DNA of 64,000 nucleotides from Linepithema humile (lineage: Eukaryota; Arthropoda; Insecta; Hymenoptera; Formicidae), in NCBI RefSeq assembly GCF_040581485.1, contig NC_090132.1, forward strand, positions 24,997,911 to 25,061,910, written 5' to 3'. This document shows positions 11,890-25,120 of the stretch, in pieces. Under the pieces are notes generated by a model. The model was not told the origin of the DNA. It worked only from the letters and a program-made list of their open reading frames with translations, and ran no database searches. Within the stretch, counting starts at the first letter, position 1. Every line of letters begins with the position of its first letter. The translations under genes were made by a program, and so were the position numbers.

Positions 11890-11897
11890 TATTTATA
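11890..11897 (-). promoter_or_regulatory. TATA box, probable promoter of the gene at 10833-11534
   Basis: Read on the minus strand this is TATAAATA inside CTATAAATACGG, about 360 bases upstream of the ATG at 11534. The distance suits a short 5' untranslated exon spliced to the acceptor next to the ATG. The donor of that exon was not identified. Confidence 0.4.
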
Positions 11898-12631
11898 GGT
11901 GTGTACTCAAGAATCGAGTTATCGTATCTAAAACGAATTCCTATCGTGTTTGAAGTTCAAGCTCCCAGAGTAACAGCTAGCAGAACGTACCAAGGCTGCG
12001 ATGCGGTTTGTCGAACAATATCGAACCCAAATAGATGTTAATTTTAGTCTTCTGACGTTATATTTGGTACCGATACGTACGAGCATATAGATTTTCATGG
12101 TATTTGGCGAGAAACGCAAAAAATCGTTTTGTGATCGAAATTAAAATAAAAATCCAATATACTTTCGTACTTTTCCTATCATAATGTAAAAGCATTTTGC
12201 GAGGAAAGTAGCATTCTCGTACGTTTGTTTCATCGTATCTAAAATACATATTGAATTAAAAATGCTAATAAAATTTCCGTCGCATTGTTAACAGGAAACG
12301 TGAAGCGGAAAGGGTTGAAACACGGATAAACTTGTCGATTTTACGAGCGTGCGAAGCGAAGGAACGAGAATTGCAGGCGTTGCATCGGTGAATCACCTCA
12401 TCAGCATTCGCGACTTCGCGGCGTCATTCGCACACGTATCACTTCCTATCTCTGATAAACCCATGGTCGCGTTCACCTTATTGAATTGCCTCGATTCGAT
12501 CGAATTTACGGATTGTAACGAGCGGCAAGACGCGGCGACGCGGACTGTTACACGTAACTCACCTTCGCGTCGCAGTTATCAGCTTCTCCCGTGCTCCACG
12601 TTTTCTGTACAGCGAGGATCTCCGAGAAGCT

Positions 12632-12760
12632 GACACCACAAGTAGCATGAGCGCTGCATGGGCCCGTAGTATATATGGCCCATGGGGTTCCAGGGTTCAA
12701 GCCCCGCCTCCCCCACTACGGGCGATTCTCGGCGAAAGTACTCTCCGATCGGTACTATAA
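12632..12760. repeat. tRNA-like fragment, possible remnant of a tRNA-derived SINE
   Basis: The segment contains GGGTTCAAGCCC (12692-12703), which fits a polymerase III B box (GTTCRANNC). About 55 bases upstream lies TAGCATGAGCGC, a weak A-box match. Between them ATGGGCC and GGCCCAT form a 7 bp stem around a 12-base loop, like an anticodon arm. The full cloverleaf does not close, so it is not an intact tRNA gene. Confidence 0.3.
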
Positions 12761-12936
12761 TGTCCAACTTCGGACCAGCCTATATCACCGGTAGAACTGT
12801 AGAAGGACAGCCGTTTGCAGTACGCCTCCTTCGACTGATGCATCGTGCGCAGCGGACAAGCGAACGATGTCTAAGAGGATAAGTGCGCGCGCGACAAGAG
12901 AGTCGTGTATCACTTTTTAAATTCTATGGTTAATGG

Positions 12937-12969
12937 GCAAATAATGAGCAAATAATGAGCAAATAATGA
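12937..12969 (+). repeat. Three tandem copies of an 11 bp unit
   Basis: GCAAATAATGA is repeated three times without a mismatch at 12937, 12948 and 12959. It is a small local tandem array with no other feature attached. Confidence 0.8.
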
Positions 12970-14461
12970 GTGATTCAGTATTTGAAGAATAAGCATACCA
13001 TTCTTATATAATTGTCAGTTGCACAAGTGCGAGCCGTAACTATAAATGCGTCCAGTGAACAAATTATTTTGCATTATTTTGCAGCAACAAGTCACAAGAA
13101 AAAATTAAATTTTAATTTACATTCTCATTATATAATATCACAATTTAATAGATTACTATTACATTTATCAATGTAATATATTTCAGTATAAAACATGATT
13201 TAATTTACGCATGAATAAACAAAATAGTTAAAAGTTTTCTATATTTTATTATATGTAGAGGCATTCAATCATCTTTGACACACGGGTCCGACCTGTTACT
13301 CTATTTACGAGGCATTCGATCAAAAGAACCCAGTGACATGCACTAATCACCCGCCTTTCCAGCTGCATATTGCCAGCTTAGTTCATAAATATATATAACC
13401 CAATAATAATGCGTCCAATACCATAACAGGGTGACAGGTTTACCTTGATATTTTGTTGCTTAATTCACCTTCTAATTACGGACATTTAGCTGTGCACTTG
13501 TCCTTGGCAACGCGTACGGAAATATATAATTGTCTCCTTGCGTGTTAAGTGAATTGCTGAATTTACGAAATTGCGAAAGACGTTGTATCATTATTTTCAT
13601 CATAATTTTGACACTACTTTGTAATAATTATTCAAATTTTACTTTCGATTTTAAATCTTGTTTTAAATTTTGAATGCTCAAATATTTTCAACCAAATAAA
13701 TATATGCAAATAGGTGTGTAGCACATACGTGTTCGAATAAAATTTCGCTGTGATTTCTCTTGCTCACGAGTACATCCCGTTACGTATTTATCATTGTCGT
13801 TACTGATATATGCGAAAGGCGTACGACAAAATATTGGTGATTGCGAAAGAAATTTATGTAAATCGTACAATAACATCCAGAATTCCATGTGCGCGCGGAT
13901 CGGCTGCTCGCATACGGCAGGTGGGACAAAAAAGAGCATTTCATCGGAATTCAGCAGCATCGTATATATGGCTTGGCAAGTCAATGCATTTAAACATCAG
14001 TATGCACGTAGAAGCAAGAGCTAGGAGATATCGCGCTAATGATAATGCTTCGCATTATCCGCAGCTTAATTATAAATGCACAATAACGCATTTGGCCGCT
14101 TCGGTGTACATTTATTCCTCATAACGATAGCAAAATCGCGACTACAAACGAACTTTAAGCTCTACAATACGGTATAGCGAATTGTAATAAAAAATCATAA
14201 TAATAGAATTACGTACTCTAGCGTACTATTATTCTAATAATAATTACAACATAAATTGTAATATTTAAAATTACGCAATCTTAAATGTTAACTAAAACCA
14301 CTAGAGTTCATAATTACTCGAACACGCATTTTGATTATTCTAAAATAAAATGCAATATTACACACCATGTTATAAACTATATTATCATAAATGTTGCGAT
14401 GTAACGATCACACCTGATGTTGGTATCCTGTCGATCGAGATCAATGATTGATCTCAGATCT

Positions 14462-14626
14462 TCAGATCGACTCGATCGGTATGTAACAGATCCTGCGCAG
14501 CAATAAAATCGGGAAATTCGGCAGAACGACGATTAACAGCAACACCAAGGGCGACAGCAGCAGCAAAATATTGGCGTACACCACCAACCACCAGATCGGC
14601 GATGTTACCAGAACCGGCTCTAGCAT
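14462..14626 (-). CDS. Candidate small transmembrane peptide (54 residues), unproven
   Basis: From the ATG at 14626 to TGA at 14462 the frame reads MLEPVLVTSPIWWLVVYANI, then a long Leu/Val-rich segment, and ends in RRICYIPIESI. About 35 of 54 residues are hydrophobic, giving one or two membrane spans and a basic C-terminal turn. The GC content is higher than in the flanks, and synonymous third positions look coding-like. The frame stays open 20 codons upstream of the ATG without another ATG. I recognise no family, and a chance frame is quite possible. Confidence 0.25.
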   Translation of the reverse strand: MLEPVLVTSPIWWLVVYANILLLLSPLVLLLIVVLPNFPILLLRRICYIPIESI

Positions 14627-16622
14627 TATGATCCTCCACCGGTCAGAAAGTTGAATACACGAGTACGAGAATACGAATAGGGCCAAGATACGTGTGAGTG
14701 CTCCGAGCGATCCGGTTTAAGAAGATAAAACACTCTTCGAGCATGGCTGATTTTTCATTGTCAGTACGCTGTGATGCGCTGAAAGCAGAGAAATATTTTT
14801 CTGAACATTATTTTTTTTAATAAAGTACACTGTAACATATAATTAAGAATTTTAATTAATTTAATATTAAAAAAAGCGTAATTCTAGTTCTAATTTTCGA
14901 AACTGTTGCTTAAAAGCTAGAGCATCCTATAACTTTTAAGTAAAATCAAATACAATTGTTATATTAAAAATATTAATATTAGAAAATAAACTTTTTTCGC
15001 AAAAAATTTAATTGCCAAAAATTCATAATTTAATTCAGAATATATCAAGATTATATCTCATGGTCAAATCAAAGAAGTACGAATTGTTTTGCAAAAAGAA
15101 AGATTATCAATTTTATTTAATGGAATTAAAAATATATGTGCGTGTTTAATTTTTTATTACTTTAATCATAAACTTTTTATCTAAGTTGTACGTTTATACG
15201 TAAGTTTATATCGATATTTTCAATATTTGTATATGTAAAAAAAAGAATTAAATTATTGGAAAACTGTAAAGTACTTTCAAGTTTTTGAATGTGCTCTAAA
15301 TTTTAATATATTATTATATAAATTATTATATAAATTTTAATTGTAATATATTTCCAGTTTATAATTATCAATTGCAACATAAACAATTGCAATATAATTA
15401 ATGTTACATAATTCGCATATCAAGATGTTTACGGTCTCGTATTATTAAAACAGCAATTAATTAAATTGCATCCATATATATTTGTAATGTAAATTAAACC
15501 TTACACTTTTCCACAGATTTGTAATATTATTGAGTTATCTAATGTGGCAGAAAATGATGATGTGCCAGTTGTTACGTCAATCCCAAATGCACTACTTGTC
15601 AATTACTATTTATGCAACAAAGCAGGTTGCAGGTAACAATTGCATAACGGCGCAACGTGCTAAAACACAGTCGGCTAAACGTTCAAAATAATTTTGTTCA
15701 GATTGCTTTAAATTCCTTTTTTAAATATAGAAAACAATAAGAATCTATTATTTTTAGTATTTTTCTATGTATTTTTATTTCTTAATGCTAATTTTTTTAA
15801 AATTAAAATAAAAAATAAAATTAGGTAAGCGTGTTAGTGCAAATAAGATTTTTTTAAAAGCCATCGTAATCCTACATAAATTTATATACTTCTAAACTGA
15901 ATGAAACTTTTGAATTAATTTATGAGAGAGATTTGCTCTTTCCTCGAGTTCATAGCCTATTTATCTTTCAAGTTCTGTCGAAACGACATAAATGTCCTTG
16001 TGGCAAAGAGAGTAGATTCATCTCGTGATGTGTTAGGCAAGCGAGACAACGCGAAATCGATTAAAACAAAACCTTGAGAAATAGAGAAAGAGAAAAGGGA
16101 GATAACAATCAACGCGAAAAATGGTTGCAATTTCTACAATCCACACGCAATATCGTTAGGAGGATGCACGTCGCTCGCATGCGCTTGACTCAATGCATTG
16201 CATCGAGAAAAGTGAAATTTTCGCGATTGCATAACAGTCGTATAATACTAGTATTCAATGCAGCGTCATCATACAACGCAATCTAAATGCGCAGCATAAT
16301 GTCAATGATCAAGCGTAAAAGGGATAAACAGCCGGGCTTTACACGCAGTCACGTTAATTATGGCTTGCGTAAAGGCGTTACCTTAACTCCTTATTTACTG
16401 GAGCACCTATCAATGTTAAAGCAAGTGACCATGTAATCATTTTGATTTATTTGACAATGCATACATATATTGATAATATTCCGATGAACAGTTAAATGAA
16501 AAAGGAAACGTAAGTGCCTTACGTCTATAATATTTACAATCATCGTGCTAGACAGAATTAACAAAATAATTAAAATAAATAAAACATCCGCATTATAATT
16601 TCCTTTCTACAAGGAACACTGT

Positions 16623-16624
<2 letters not shown>

Positions 16625-16653
<29 letters not shown>
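16625..16653. repeat. (AT)n microsatellite
   Basis: Fourteen uninterrupted AT units. Confidence 0.9.
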
Positions 16654-16655
<2 letters not shown>

Positions 16656-17219
16656 GTTGATAATTGCAATAGATATGGAATAATACTCTTCCTACCGGAC
16701 AATTAAGCGCTTACAAATTATCTTTTACTTCTTCCGAGTCTATTTATAAAAGCATGTGTATCTCTTTCTTTCCACCGGAGATTAGAATTAATGTACTTTT
16801 AATAAGCATAACAACGTTTGCATAATAACCCATGTTTAATTGCGATAATGTAAACGCAAAGATGCGGACTTATCGGGGACAAATACACAATCAGACAGAT
16901 TGTGATCATACGATTACTTATTTTAACATTAATATGCGCTCCAGTTTGATATAACATTTATACCGTAAACAAAGCAGAATAAATTTAAAATTGCGTAAAA
17001 CATGTGCAACATGCGCCGGCGAGTTTAGATATCAATTAATGTAATGCTCGAACTAATGATTTAATGAATTTTGTTCCAGAAGACAACTCTGTAATTAAAG
17101 CAGAAAAGAAAGCTGCAGTTAATTATGATGAATTAGCGCTAGTCGGTGCAAGCAGACGCATTGTCAAGAGTGTGCGATAGCAATTACACCCTTTGTCCTA
17201 CCTTCCGCTATCTCGATAG

Positions 17220-17660
17220 TTTCCAGATTCCGTGTCGTTGCATTCGCAGCGAGCTGCATCGCATACCGGGCCGCGGCTAACACGCTTTACTCGCTCTCGG
17301 TGCGCGCACCGCGATGATGCATCCTCGACGACGCGCCGCGTGCAGCTGATAATTCCGATAGATTGGCACGCACGCACTCCGTTTTTCTTAGTAATCCCGC
17401 GTTACGACTACTGTACGCCGTTCGTTTTACAAACTGCGAGATGACTCGCGCGCGCGACGCGAGCAGGCGCGCGCTCGCTTTCCGTGGACTGAGAGCGCTA
17501 AAGCTCGCGGTCGGTCTACGGCGGACTTTCCCTTTCTTTCGGCTCCTTTAAGGCCGGCAGTGTAACACCGGGACGGCTGTACGTTGTTGTTAAGTCACCC
17601 AGCTACTACGCACGAGTGGCGTGGTGGACGCCGTCGTGAAGCTACGCCGCGTGAAGACGC
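17220..17660. other. GC- and CpG-rich island, candidate promoter region
   Basis: About 450 bases are sharply richer in GC and CpG than the surrounding AT-rich DNA. They contain alternating CG/GC tracts near 17450-17475. Open frames exist on both strands but overlap and show no domain-like pattern. Such islands often mark promoters or 5' exons in ant and bee genomes. Which gene this one would serve is unknown. Confidence 0.35.
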
Positions 17661-19142
17661 ACGCGTGTGCGTCAACCCGATGGCATTGACGGGTTCTCGC
17701 TGTACACCCGTTCTCTTTGGCTCTTGCTCAACAAACTCTTGCGAACAAAGAACTCTGCCAGCTGGCAGGGAGTGGCTTGTAGAATGCCACGGCGCGCTCA
17801 TGAACATTCAACAAAGTTCAATACTTTTGTCAAGCAACGAGCTTTATTCAATCGTTTTTACTTCTTTTCTATGTAAAATTAATTGTAAAGCGTCGAGTTA
17901 AATTATATTGTTCAATGAGGCGAAAGAGAAGAAGCAGTGCGGAGGCAGTATTGTGAAAGGCTGAAGTTGAAGTCACTTTTCTTGGGGCTTATAGTGGCGA
18001 TCAAGGTTGTCTCAAATATGTGCCGGGATCTCTTATATGGGAATGTTGTTTTCATGAAAATTTTTCACAAAATATTTATGTTTTACATTCGAAATGTCGA
18101 AATCTGTCATGCAATCTACCGAAACAAAGATTGAATAGCGAACGCAGCACATTTCTTCTACTTGTTATGAAATATCAACAGCAATTTATTTTATAAAACA
18201 TTCTTATCTTATATCTCTATTTATATATTAAGAAATATCAGTTGAAATTTATTTCACAAGAAATTCTTCACACTTGTAAGATTTCTAAAAATTGTTCATG
18301 TCTGCGAATACCGGATTTCGTAATGCTTATTCCCGACCGCTATCTATAGAATAATTAGATGCAAGGAATTTAAATAGTTTGGAAAATTGCACGACCAGAG
18401 AATAACATGATTTTATTTTCGTGTTTACAACTTGCATTTTCAATTGCGCTACATATTTTCACGCGTGCGAAGGTAGTTCCAGACGTAATATGCTCGTGTA
18501 CGTAGTTACCGTATGATTGAATGCCAATAAGCACAATAACGGCGCAAAAAAAGCTTTGATGAAGAGCTTTTTCCTCTGAGTATGTTTCATAGATATGCCA
18601 GAAAAATCAATTGTCCGATTATACGCGTTACACTCGATATCGTAAAAGAGAAAACGAAAAGCAATAAAAAGAAACACGTATTCGCGCGCACGACTCATAA
18701 ACGCATCTCAAAACTCGCGATAAATAATTCGAACAGCTTAACTGGCCCCGAACTGGCGATCATGTGTATGCGTGAGTCGTACGCTTTGACAAAGCAAACA
18801 AAGGGTTCATTGCTCTCGCACAGGGATGACCTTCGACTAAAACTTCATTTACTTACTGAGGATGTGCATAGTAATTGGAGTAACGCGTGTCGCTTTGCAA
18901 TAATATCTCGTGTCATATGATCTAAATTTTCAACAAATACAGTATTCGCAGACTTTATTGACGTTGTTGACTCAAAAAACGCTGACACTGCTGCACTCGA
19001 AAGTGTCACTCTTGCAAATTATTAACTTTACGAGCTTGGCTATGTTGTATATTTATATATGGCTAGTTTTCTTTTTATTAGAATAAATTCTAACAATTCA
19101 TAATCTAGCTAAATGTTAGCTAGATTAGCTAAATCATAGCTA

Positions 19143-19206
19143 AATGTTAGTAATATTGGCAGTTTGGAAGCAAATTTCATATCAATCTGTCAATATTGCT
19201 AACATT
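19143..19206. repeat. Inverted repeat with 20 bp arms
   Basis: AATGTTAGTAATATTGGCAG (19143-19162) pairs with 19187-19206 at 18 of 20 positions, leaving a 24-base loop. Further copies of TAGCTAAATGTTAG-like words lie just upstream (19107-19150). The size suits a small hairpin RNA or a transposon scrap; neither is shown. Confidence 0.5.
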
Positions 19207-21189
19207 TTGCTTACTGGAAAATTCATGTAAAACATTTAAGAAGTGTGAAATAAATTCTACAGAAGTATTCCAAGCTATATCGCGGTGTAAAACAAGCTTT
19301 TTAAATTTGTTATTCTTACTAAATAAAAATTATATATGTATGTAATAATATTATTCTGTCCGAGTAAATTAATAATCTGATTTAAACTCATTTTTTAGCC
19401 AAAAAATTATGATAAACGTTTTTAAAATTTAGATGATATGATGAGTACTTACAATAAGATATTTTATATCAATTTTGACGAACCTTACTGAATTTCGGAA
19501 CGCAGCCTATGTTTACATCAGACATACGATGCGGACCACTGCTAATGTAGTAGAAATCTATAATATCAATCCAGTTCGAAACGCAAGCTTTATGGTAATA
19601 CACTGTCCTCTGTGCGGAAACCTGTAAATTAGAAGTAGAAGAAAATATCATTGCAATGTTGATAATATTTGTACTTTATCTGTTACGATAAATCATAAAT
19701 TTAACATTTAAAATTCAATAATTGTTTGTACTATAAAACTTGGAATTATTTATATTTATCCACACCGAAATATTATTAAATATTTTTCTTATTTTTTGTA
19801 CATTTACTTTATATTCTTTATTTGTAATAATAAACCTCATAGATATATGTATATCAATTTTAGATATAAATTAAATATCAAAGATATCCAAGAATTATTC
19901 CAATTCCAAGATATTTAATTTCATATCACGCTAGTACGTTCCAAATTTACTGAAAAGCAATTTAAATTTTTTATAACTGTTACATAACGAAGGGAGAAGA
20001 AATACTAACGAGCGACATACTAACATAAGCTACATTCGATCCAGTTGCAACAACGTAGGTTAGGTTTAAATTTTTTGCATTTATCGCAGATAATGCATGG
20101 AAAAGACCGGTGAATAATTAATCAAGATTTTAACTTTTAAATTAACTGACCAACGATGCTAATGTCAGAGGTTTTAAACGTTGATCAGATGATTTCTCCA
20201 TTGATATGTTTTTAGAACGTACAATACAAGTTCGATCTTCGACACCATAAGGAAGAAAACAGCAGTTAACACGAATATAAGAATGACGTAAACGTTTCCA
20301 CAATTATTCAGACCTTTTGACCTTAATCTAGCTCATTAAAAAAATATTCTACTTAAAAATTTTATCACGTTCCAATCTTTGAAAAGCTTTGGAAGAATGA
20401 ATTTCGAGGAGCTATTTGTTACTACACTTTCTCGAAGATATTGAATTACGTGCTACATGACACGTTTGTTACTTTCCTTGCTTGTAGCAATATTTTTATT
20501 CTTGCCGTTATACAAATATTTGTGGATCTGTGCATCGTATCTGGCACGGTAAAATAACAATGTAACCCTATAAAATTATAAATCACCCCGTTCGTGATAC
20601 TTTATATTCATAAACAGATATGCAGAGACGTGAATGTTAAATATCTCATTATTACAAACGACGTCTTTCGAATAATGAATAAGCATTTGGATGTGTGTAT
20701 TATTTGCAACCTTGAATACTTTGAAATTTTGATATTCATGTATAATATGACTTGTATTTTCAACGACTAGCACATTTAATATTTGAAATACTCTAGCAAT
20801 AAGCAATAGGTACTTACTTAATACATGTAATTTATCGAGGGCGGTTCCGGTTTCTTATCACTAGTTGCTCTTGTTACTGCGAATGGAATTCTATGCTTTA
20901 TAAACAAGCGAAACAAAGAACTGATTGATAAAATTAGTTTACAATATGACAATTTTTTTCTTTTAATTTAACTGTACGAACAAAATTGATTATATGGTTA
21001 ATGCAATTTTAGTTCTTCCAAAATGCGTAAATAATTTGTAATATTTGTCATATATATATACTTGAAAAATTTCATTTTTAATACTTAATAAAAACTTAGA
21101 TTTAAATTTTTGTTTAATTATTCTGAAATAGGAAAGTTTGTAAAAAATATATTGCAATAAGATATTGCCCCAACGTGTAAATGACATGG

Positions 21190-21205
21190 GGCCCTGAAAA
21201 GGGCC
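21190..21205 (-). other. Histone mRNA 3' stem-loop of H1
   Basis: On the minus strand this reads GGCCCTTTTCAGGGCC: a 6 bp stem with a four-base TTTC loop, the stem-loop-binding-protein site of replication-dependent histone mRNAs. It lies 40 bases after the H1 stop codon. Confidence 0.95.
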
Positions 21206-21245
21206 AGTTTATATCAGAAGCAGAGTCAGTGTCAGTGTCAGAAAA

Positions 21246-21923
21246 TTATTTCTTTGCCTTGGCAGTCTTAGCAGCCGCTGTCTTAGTAGATTTCGGCTTG
21301 GGGGTTTTTGTTTTAGCAGCCGGAGCTTTAGTAGCTTTTTTGGTTTTAGATAGATTTTTCGTTTGAGCAACAGCTTTTTGCTTAGCTGCAGCTTCAACCT
21401 TCTTCGCTGCTGCTGTTTTGGCAGCTGCCTTCTTCGGAGCTGGTTTCTTTTCTGGCGCTTTCTTGGCCTCCGTCTTCTTCGGTGCAGGTGCCTTCTTTAC
21501 AGTTTTCTTTTCAGCTGTCTTCTTGACGGTTTCTGGTTTCTTCACAACTCGTTTCGTCTTGCTACTCTTGGTACGAGTAGGCTTGGTGGTTGGGAGCTTG
21601 AATGAGCCTGATGCGCCTTTTCCTTTGGTTTGTACCACTGCGCCAGATGTGACTGCTGCCTTCAAGTATCTCTTAATGAACGGAGCGAATTTTTCACCAT
21701 CGACCTTGTAAGTCGATGCTATGTATTTCTTGATAGCCTGCACCGAAGAGCCTTTGCGATCCTTCAGCTCCTTGATGGCAGTCTTAACCATCTCCGCGGT
21801 TGACGGATGTGTCGACTTCGGACGCTGAGCCTTCGCTTTGGACTTCGCAGCCTTCTTCGCTGGTGAAGCGGCGGCTGCGTTTTCCGCAGCTGCGTTATTG
21901 TTAGATGCGTTCTTATCCTCCAT
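21246..21923 (-). CDS. Linker histone H1
   Basis: The frame gives 225 residues with the three-part H1 plan. There is an Ala/Lys-rich N-terminal tail (residues 1-38). A winged-helix globular domain follows at about 40-115, with STAEMVKTAIKELKDRKGSS, AIKKYI and FIKRYLKAAV. The C-terminal tail of about 110 residues has many Lys, Ala and Pro in AKK/PKK patterns. It binds linker DNA at the nucleosome dyad and compacts chromatin. I start at MEDKNASNNN (21923) because the 28 codons upstream look like 5' untranslated sequence. There is no intron, and a histone stem-loop follows, marking a replication-dependent S-phase gene. It is divergent from H3 across 3.3 kb of spacer. Confidence 0.95.
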   Translation of the reverse strand: MEDKNASNNNAAAENAAAASPAKKAAKSKAKAQRPKSTHPSTAEMVKTAIKELKDRKGSSVQAIKKYIASTYKVDGEKFAPFIKRYLKAAVTSGAVVQTKGKGASGSFKLPTTKPTRTKSSKTKRVVKKPETVKKTAEKKTVKKAPAPKKTEAKKAPEKKPAPKKAAAKTAAAKKVEAAAKQKAVAQTKNLSKTKKATKAPAAKTKTPKPKSTKTAAAKTAKAKK

Positions 21924-24900
21924 GATACGCGAAAATGCGACGTTTGAAGACGAAGTACAAATATAAGCTTTCGTTCGTTCTAAACGCTCACAGATGACGC
22001 TTTTCAAGAATGAACCGGGTACGCGCTACTCGTAGTGTGAGCGCGGACCATGGAGAGAGGCCCTCCCAATGTTGCAGGTATCATGCCATCGGGAATGAAA
22101 GAGCGGCCGGCAATTGTTCGTTGTTTAAACAATATTTTGCACAATAAAGGTCGTTCGGTCAGCATTCAGGATCGTAGAAGCAAGTAGCTAGTTTCGTTTA
22201 ATACACATTGCAACGCGCCTCCGCCCGATATATGTCCAATTTTTTACGGTTCCGTGCGACGCGCGCACCCATTTCATTCGCGAGAGCCGATTCAATCCGA
22301 GAAATTAGTTAATAAACAATGTAATTATTAATGCACAATACGTTTATGCGGTTCACGAAACGTCGTGATAGCTGAGCTAACTGATCGCAAGTGTTTGTTC
22401 CGAACGAGGCGCCGATTTCACGCTGAATATTCCAAGTTTCGGGAGTGGTCGAATACAAGCGTTAGTGCAAGAGAATGTGAATACCGATTACAAAGTACAT
22501 TTGCAGACAATTTTACGGAATAGTGCAAAATGCCATTATCGACCGGGAGAAGTGTGGGTATAATTAGGTTGCAATATTATATGGATAATCAGAGAAATTG
22601 CTTGGAAAAAACCGTATATGCGCGAAGCGGCTTACTGTAAGATACCGCGATTGCTTCCGTGCAGCCAAACGTTACTGTTATAATGAACCACATGACAACA
22701 TAGTGAAATGACATATAGAGATTTACATTAATGAAAAATAACATTTGGTGAACGATGTACTAACATAATAGTCATTTTTTTTATATTCACGGATCTAGAA
22801 TCGAATTTAACGCTAGAATTCACTTCTCTTCGCCGAACTGCGTGAGCGAGAAGATGTAAATTACGAACCGTAAACTAGTAACGTAAAAGTTATTAAATTT
22901 TTAAATAACGTGAAATATTTTGCACTTTGAAGCTGCAATCAATGCTGTAATCAAATTCATGTTCCTCTATAAAGTCTGCCACCAATTAAAACTATAGAAT
23001 ATAACGTTAAATTTGTGTCCGGCCGAGGTTATGAAGACTCTTATCTATAGCTCGTTTAAGTTCCATTGTAATACCATATTTGGATAAATAATTTTAAATT
23101 AATGTTACGAATATTTTCGTACATTCCAAAATATCCTTCCGTTGATTTTTTAATGAAAATTTAATTACTCTAAGTAGAAATAACTCATACTTCTTATAAT
23201 ATGCTGTCTATGCTTAAAACTGACGGAAGCCTCATAGTCGCACAATTGACCTTAAATGTATATAATTTATATATCTTTATGAGTAATTAATATAAATTTT
23301 AATTTTACTCATAGTTAAATGATTGAATAACTTGTCTTAAACAAATGTCAAAATCTCTATCTAATTCGACGCTATCTTATTTCACTATTGCACGTTCTAG
23401 TCTTCTTTATTCCGCATTTGGTTGAAATCTAAATGCGTTTTTTCTTTATTTTTCACGAACTGTTAATACAATTTTAAAGACAATGAGATTTCTGTGTCAC
23501 TCCTATTTGATCTCATTCTCAACGTTAAAATATTAATATGCATTTATAATTATTTTTGTACTTAATATTAATAATATAAAAATGTATAAAAGTAGGCATA
23601 TCATTTTCTTTATTATTATTATTAAATGCGTGGGTATTTTTCACACGTTGGTATTTTTGACGAAACTTAATAGAAGTCGTATAATTGTTGGGCGTGACAT
23701 TTGCAAACTAAATTAATGTTTCATATTTTCCGTATGTAAAAATAGATACATGCGATGGAGGAAAATATGTGGATTACACATATATAGGATAATTTAATCG
23801 CAAAAAATAAAATACCTAGTATCAAAAGCTGCAGTACATTGATTTTCTTTTAGTAGGTTAATACGTACAACTAAAATAATCTCATAATTTCTTGAGCAAA
23901 CATGCATAATAATGATTGACGCCTAATATTGATTTTTAGATAACGTAAAGTTTCAAAAAATCATGAGTTAATACGTTTTTAATAGCCATGATTTAAGTTT
24001 TTTATAATGTTTTGAAAAACCTACACTTTTATGTATTATACTAATAGTACGATTGATTGATCGGTATTTGATTTCGTGAAACATAGCAGTGTTACTACTC
24101 TGCCTTATTATTTTATCGATTAAATTAAGAAAAGTAAATTCTTGATGAATATTTTTAAATTTAATTGCAGACGCATAATATTTTGCTATTCTGCGAATAA
24201 TTCCATAAATGTGCAAAAATTATATAATTAAAGTATGAATACTAAAAAAGCTAAAATCATATCAATAATTACACATTTTTTTATAAATCTGTATTGGATA
24301 AAATATTTTACAGCGTACAGAATTATTAGAAAATGTAATTTTATATTCATACTCATACTCCGCATTTTACATATATGATACATGATAATAAATGTGTTCC
24401 TATTTCCTGATTCTAACATCTGATTTATATATCTATTAGCTTAAAAATTAACATTTTCATGAATTGAAAATTATGCAAATATATTTATAACATTACAAAA
24501 TTAATCTCTATATGTAAGTGTGAGCAAATACATTATTTTATTTTATTATTTTCAAAACTTTAAATTTGAATTACGCGTAAAATGCAAGTATTCAGCTTTA
24601 TTCTTAAAATTCAAATAAATTCAAATAAAAATTTTACTAATCGAAATTCTTAATATTATTAAATAAAACTTATTTTATTGATCGAATAACTTGATGTTAG
24701 AATAAATAAAAATATTTAAGTTGAAATCTCTCAATTATTTCTCATTAAATCTTAGACATTTTAATATTTGTTCGGAGGAGTAGAATAACCATATTGGTTA
24801 AATTTTTAATTCAAAAGATACATATAAACGGGATATAAATATATATATGAACTTCTTCCTTTAAATGCTATACATGCAGTTTTTCATGTTCTTTTGCATC

Positions 24901-25080
24901 TTTGTAGTACACACATGTAGTAAACATCAGTCTTTTTTTTTAACTGTATGGTGTTTCTAATATATCCGCGTAATATAACATATGACAAAAGTAGGCATTC
25001 GATCGGTGAAAGCGCGTGAGAACGTACGTTACATCGCATCTCACGCGCGCATGGAAACAGCTGCTTCGCCGAGTTCACTG
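21924..25080. other. H1-H3 spacer
   Basis: The first 600 bases upstream of H1 are mixed in composition and probably contain its promoter, although I see no clear TATA box. The rest is AT-rich. No gene, and no remnant of an H2A frame, was found on either strand. Confidence 0.5.
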
Positions 25081-25120
25081 TAGAGTGCCGCGTTGGTTAT
25101 CCCCACCATCGGTGCTTTGA

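Larger units (their letters stand above)
11898..21189. other. AT-rich intergenic region between the secreted-protein genes and the histone group
   Basis: More than 9 kb without a confidently supported protein gene. It holds a tRNA/SINE-like scrap near 12.7 kb, an 11 bp tandem triplication, a short leucine-rich open frame at 14.5 kb, an AT microsatellite, a GC-rich island near 17.3 kb and a hairpin near 19.2 kb, each listed separately. Remaining open frames look random. Confidence 0.5.

Noticed and set aside
20053..20068. TTAGG-like words resembling the insect telomere repeat
   Set aside because: Only one or two units; not an array.
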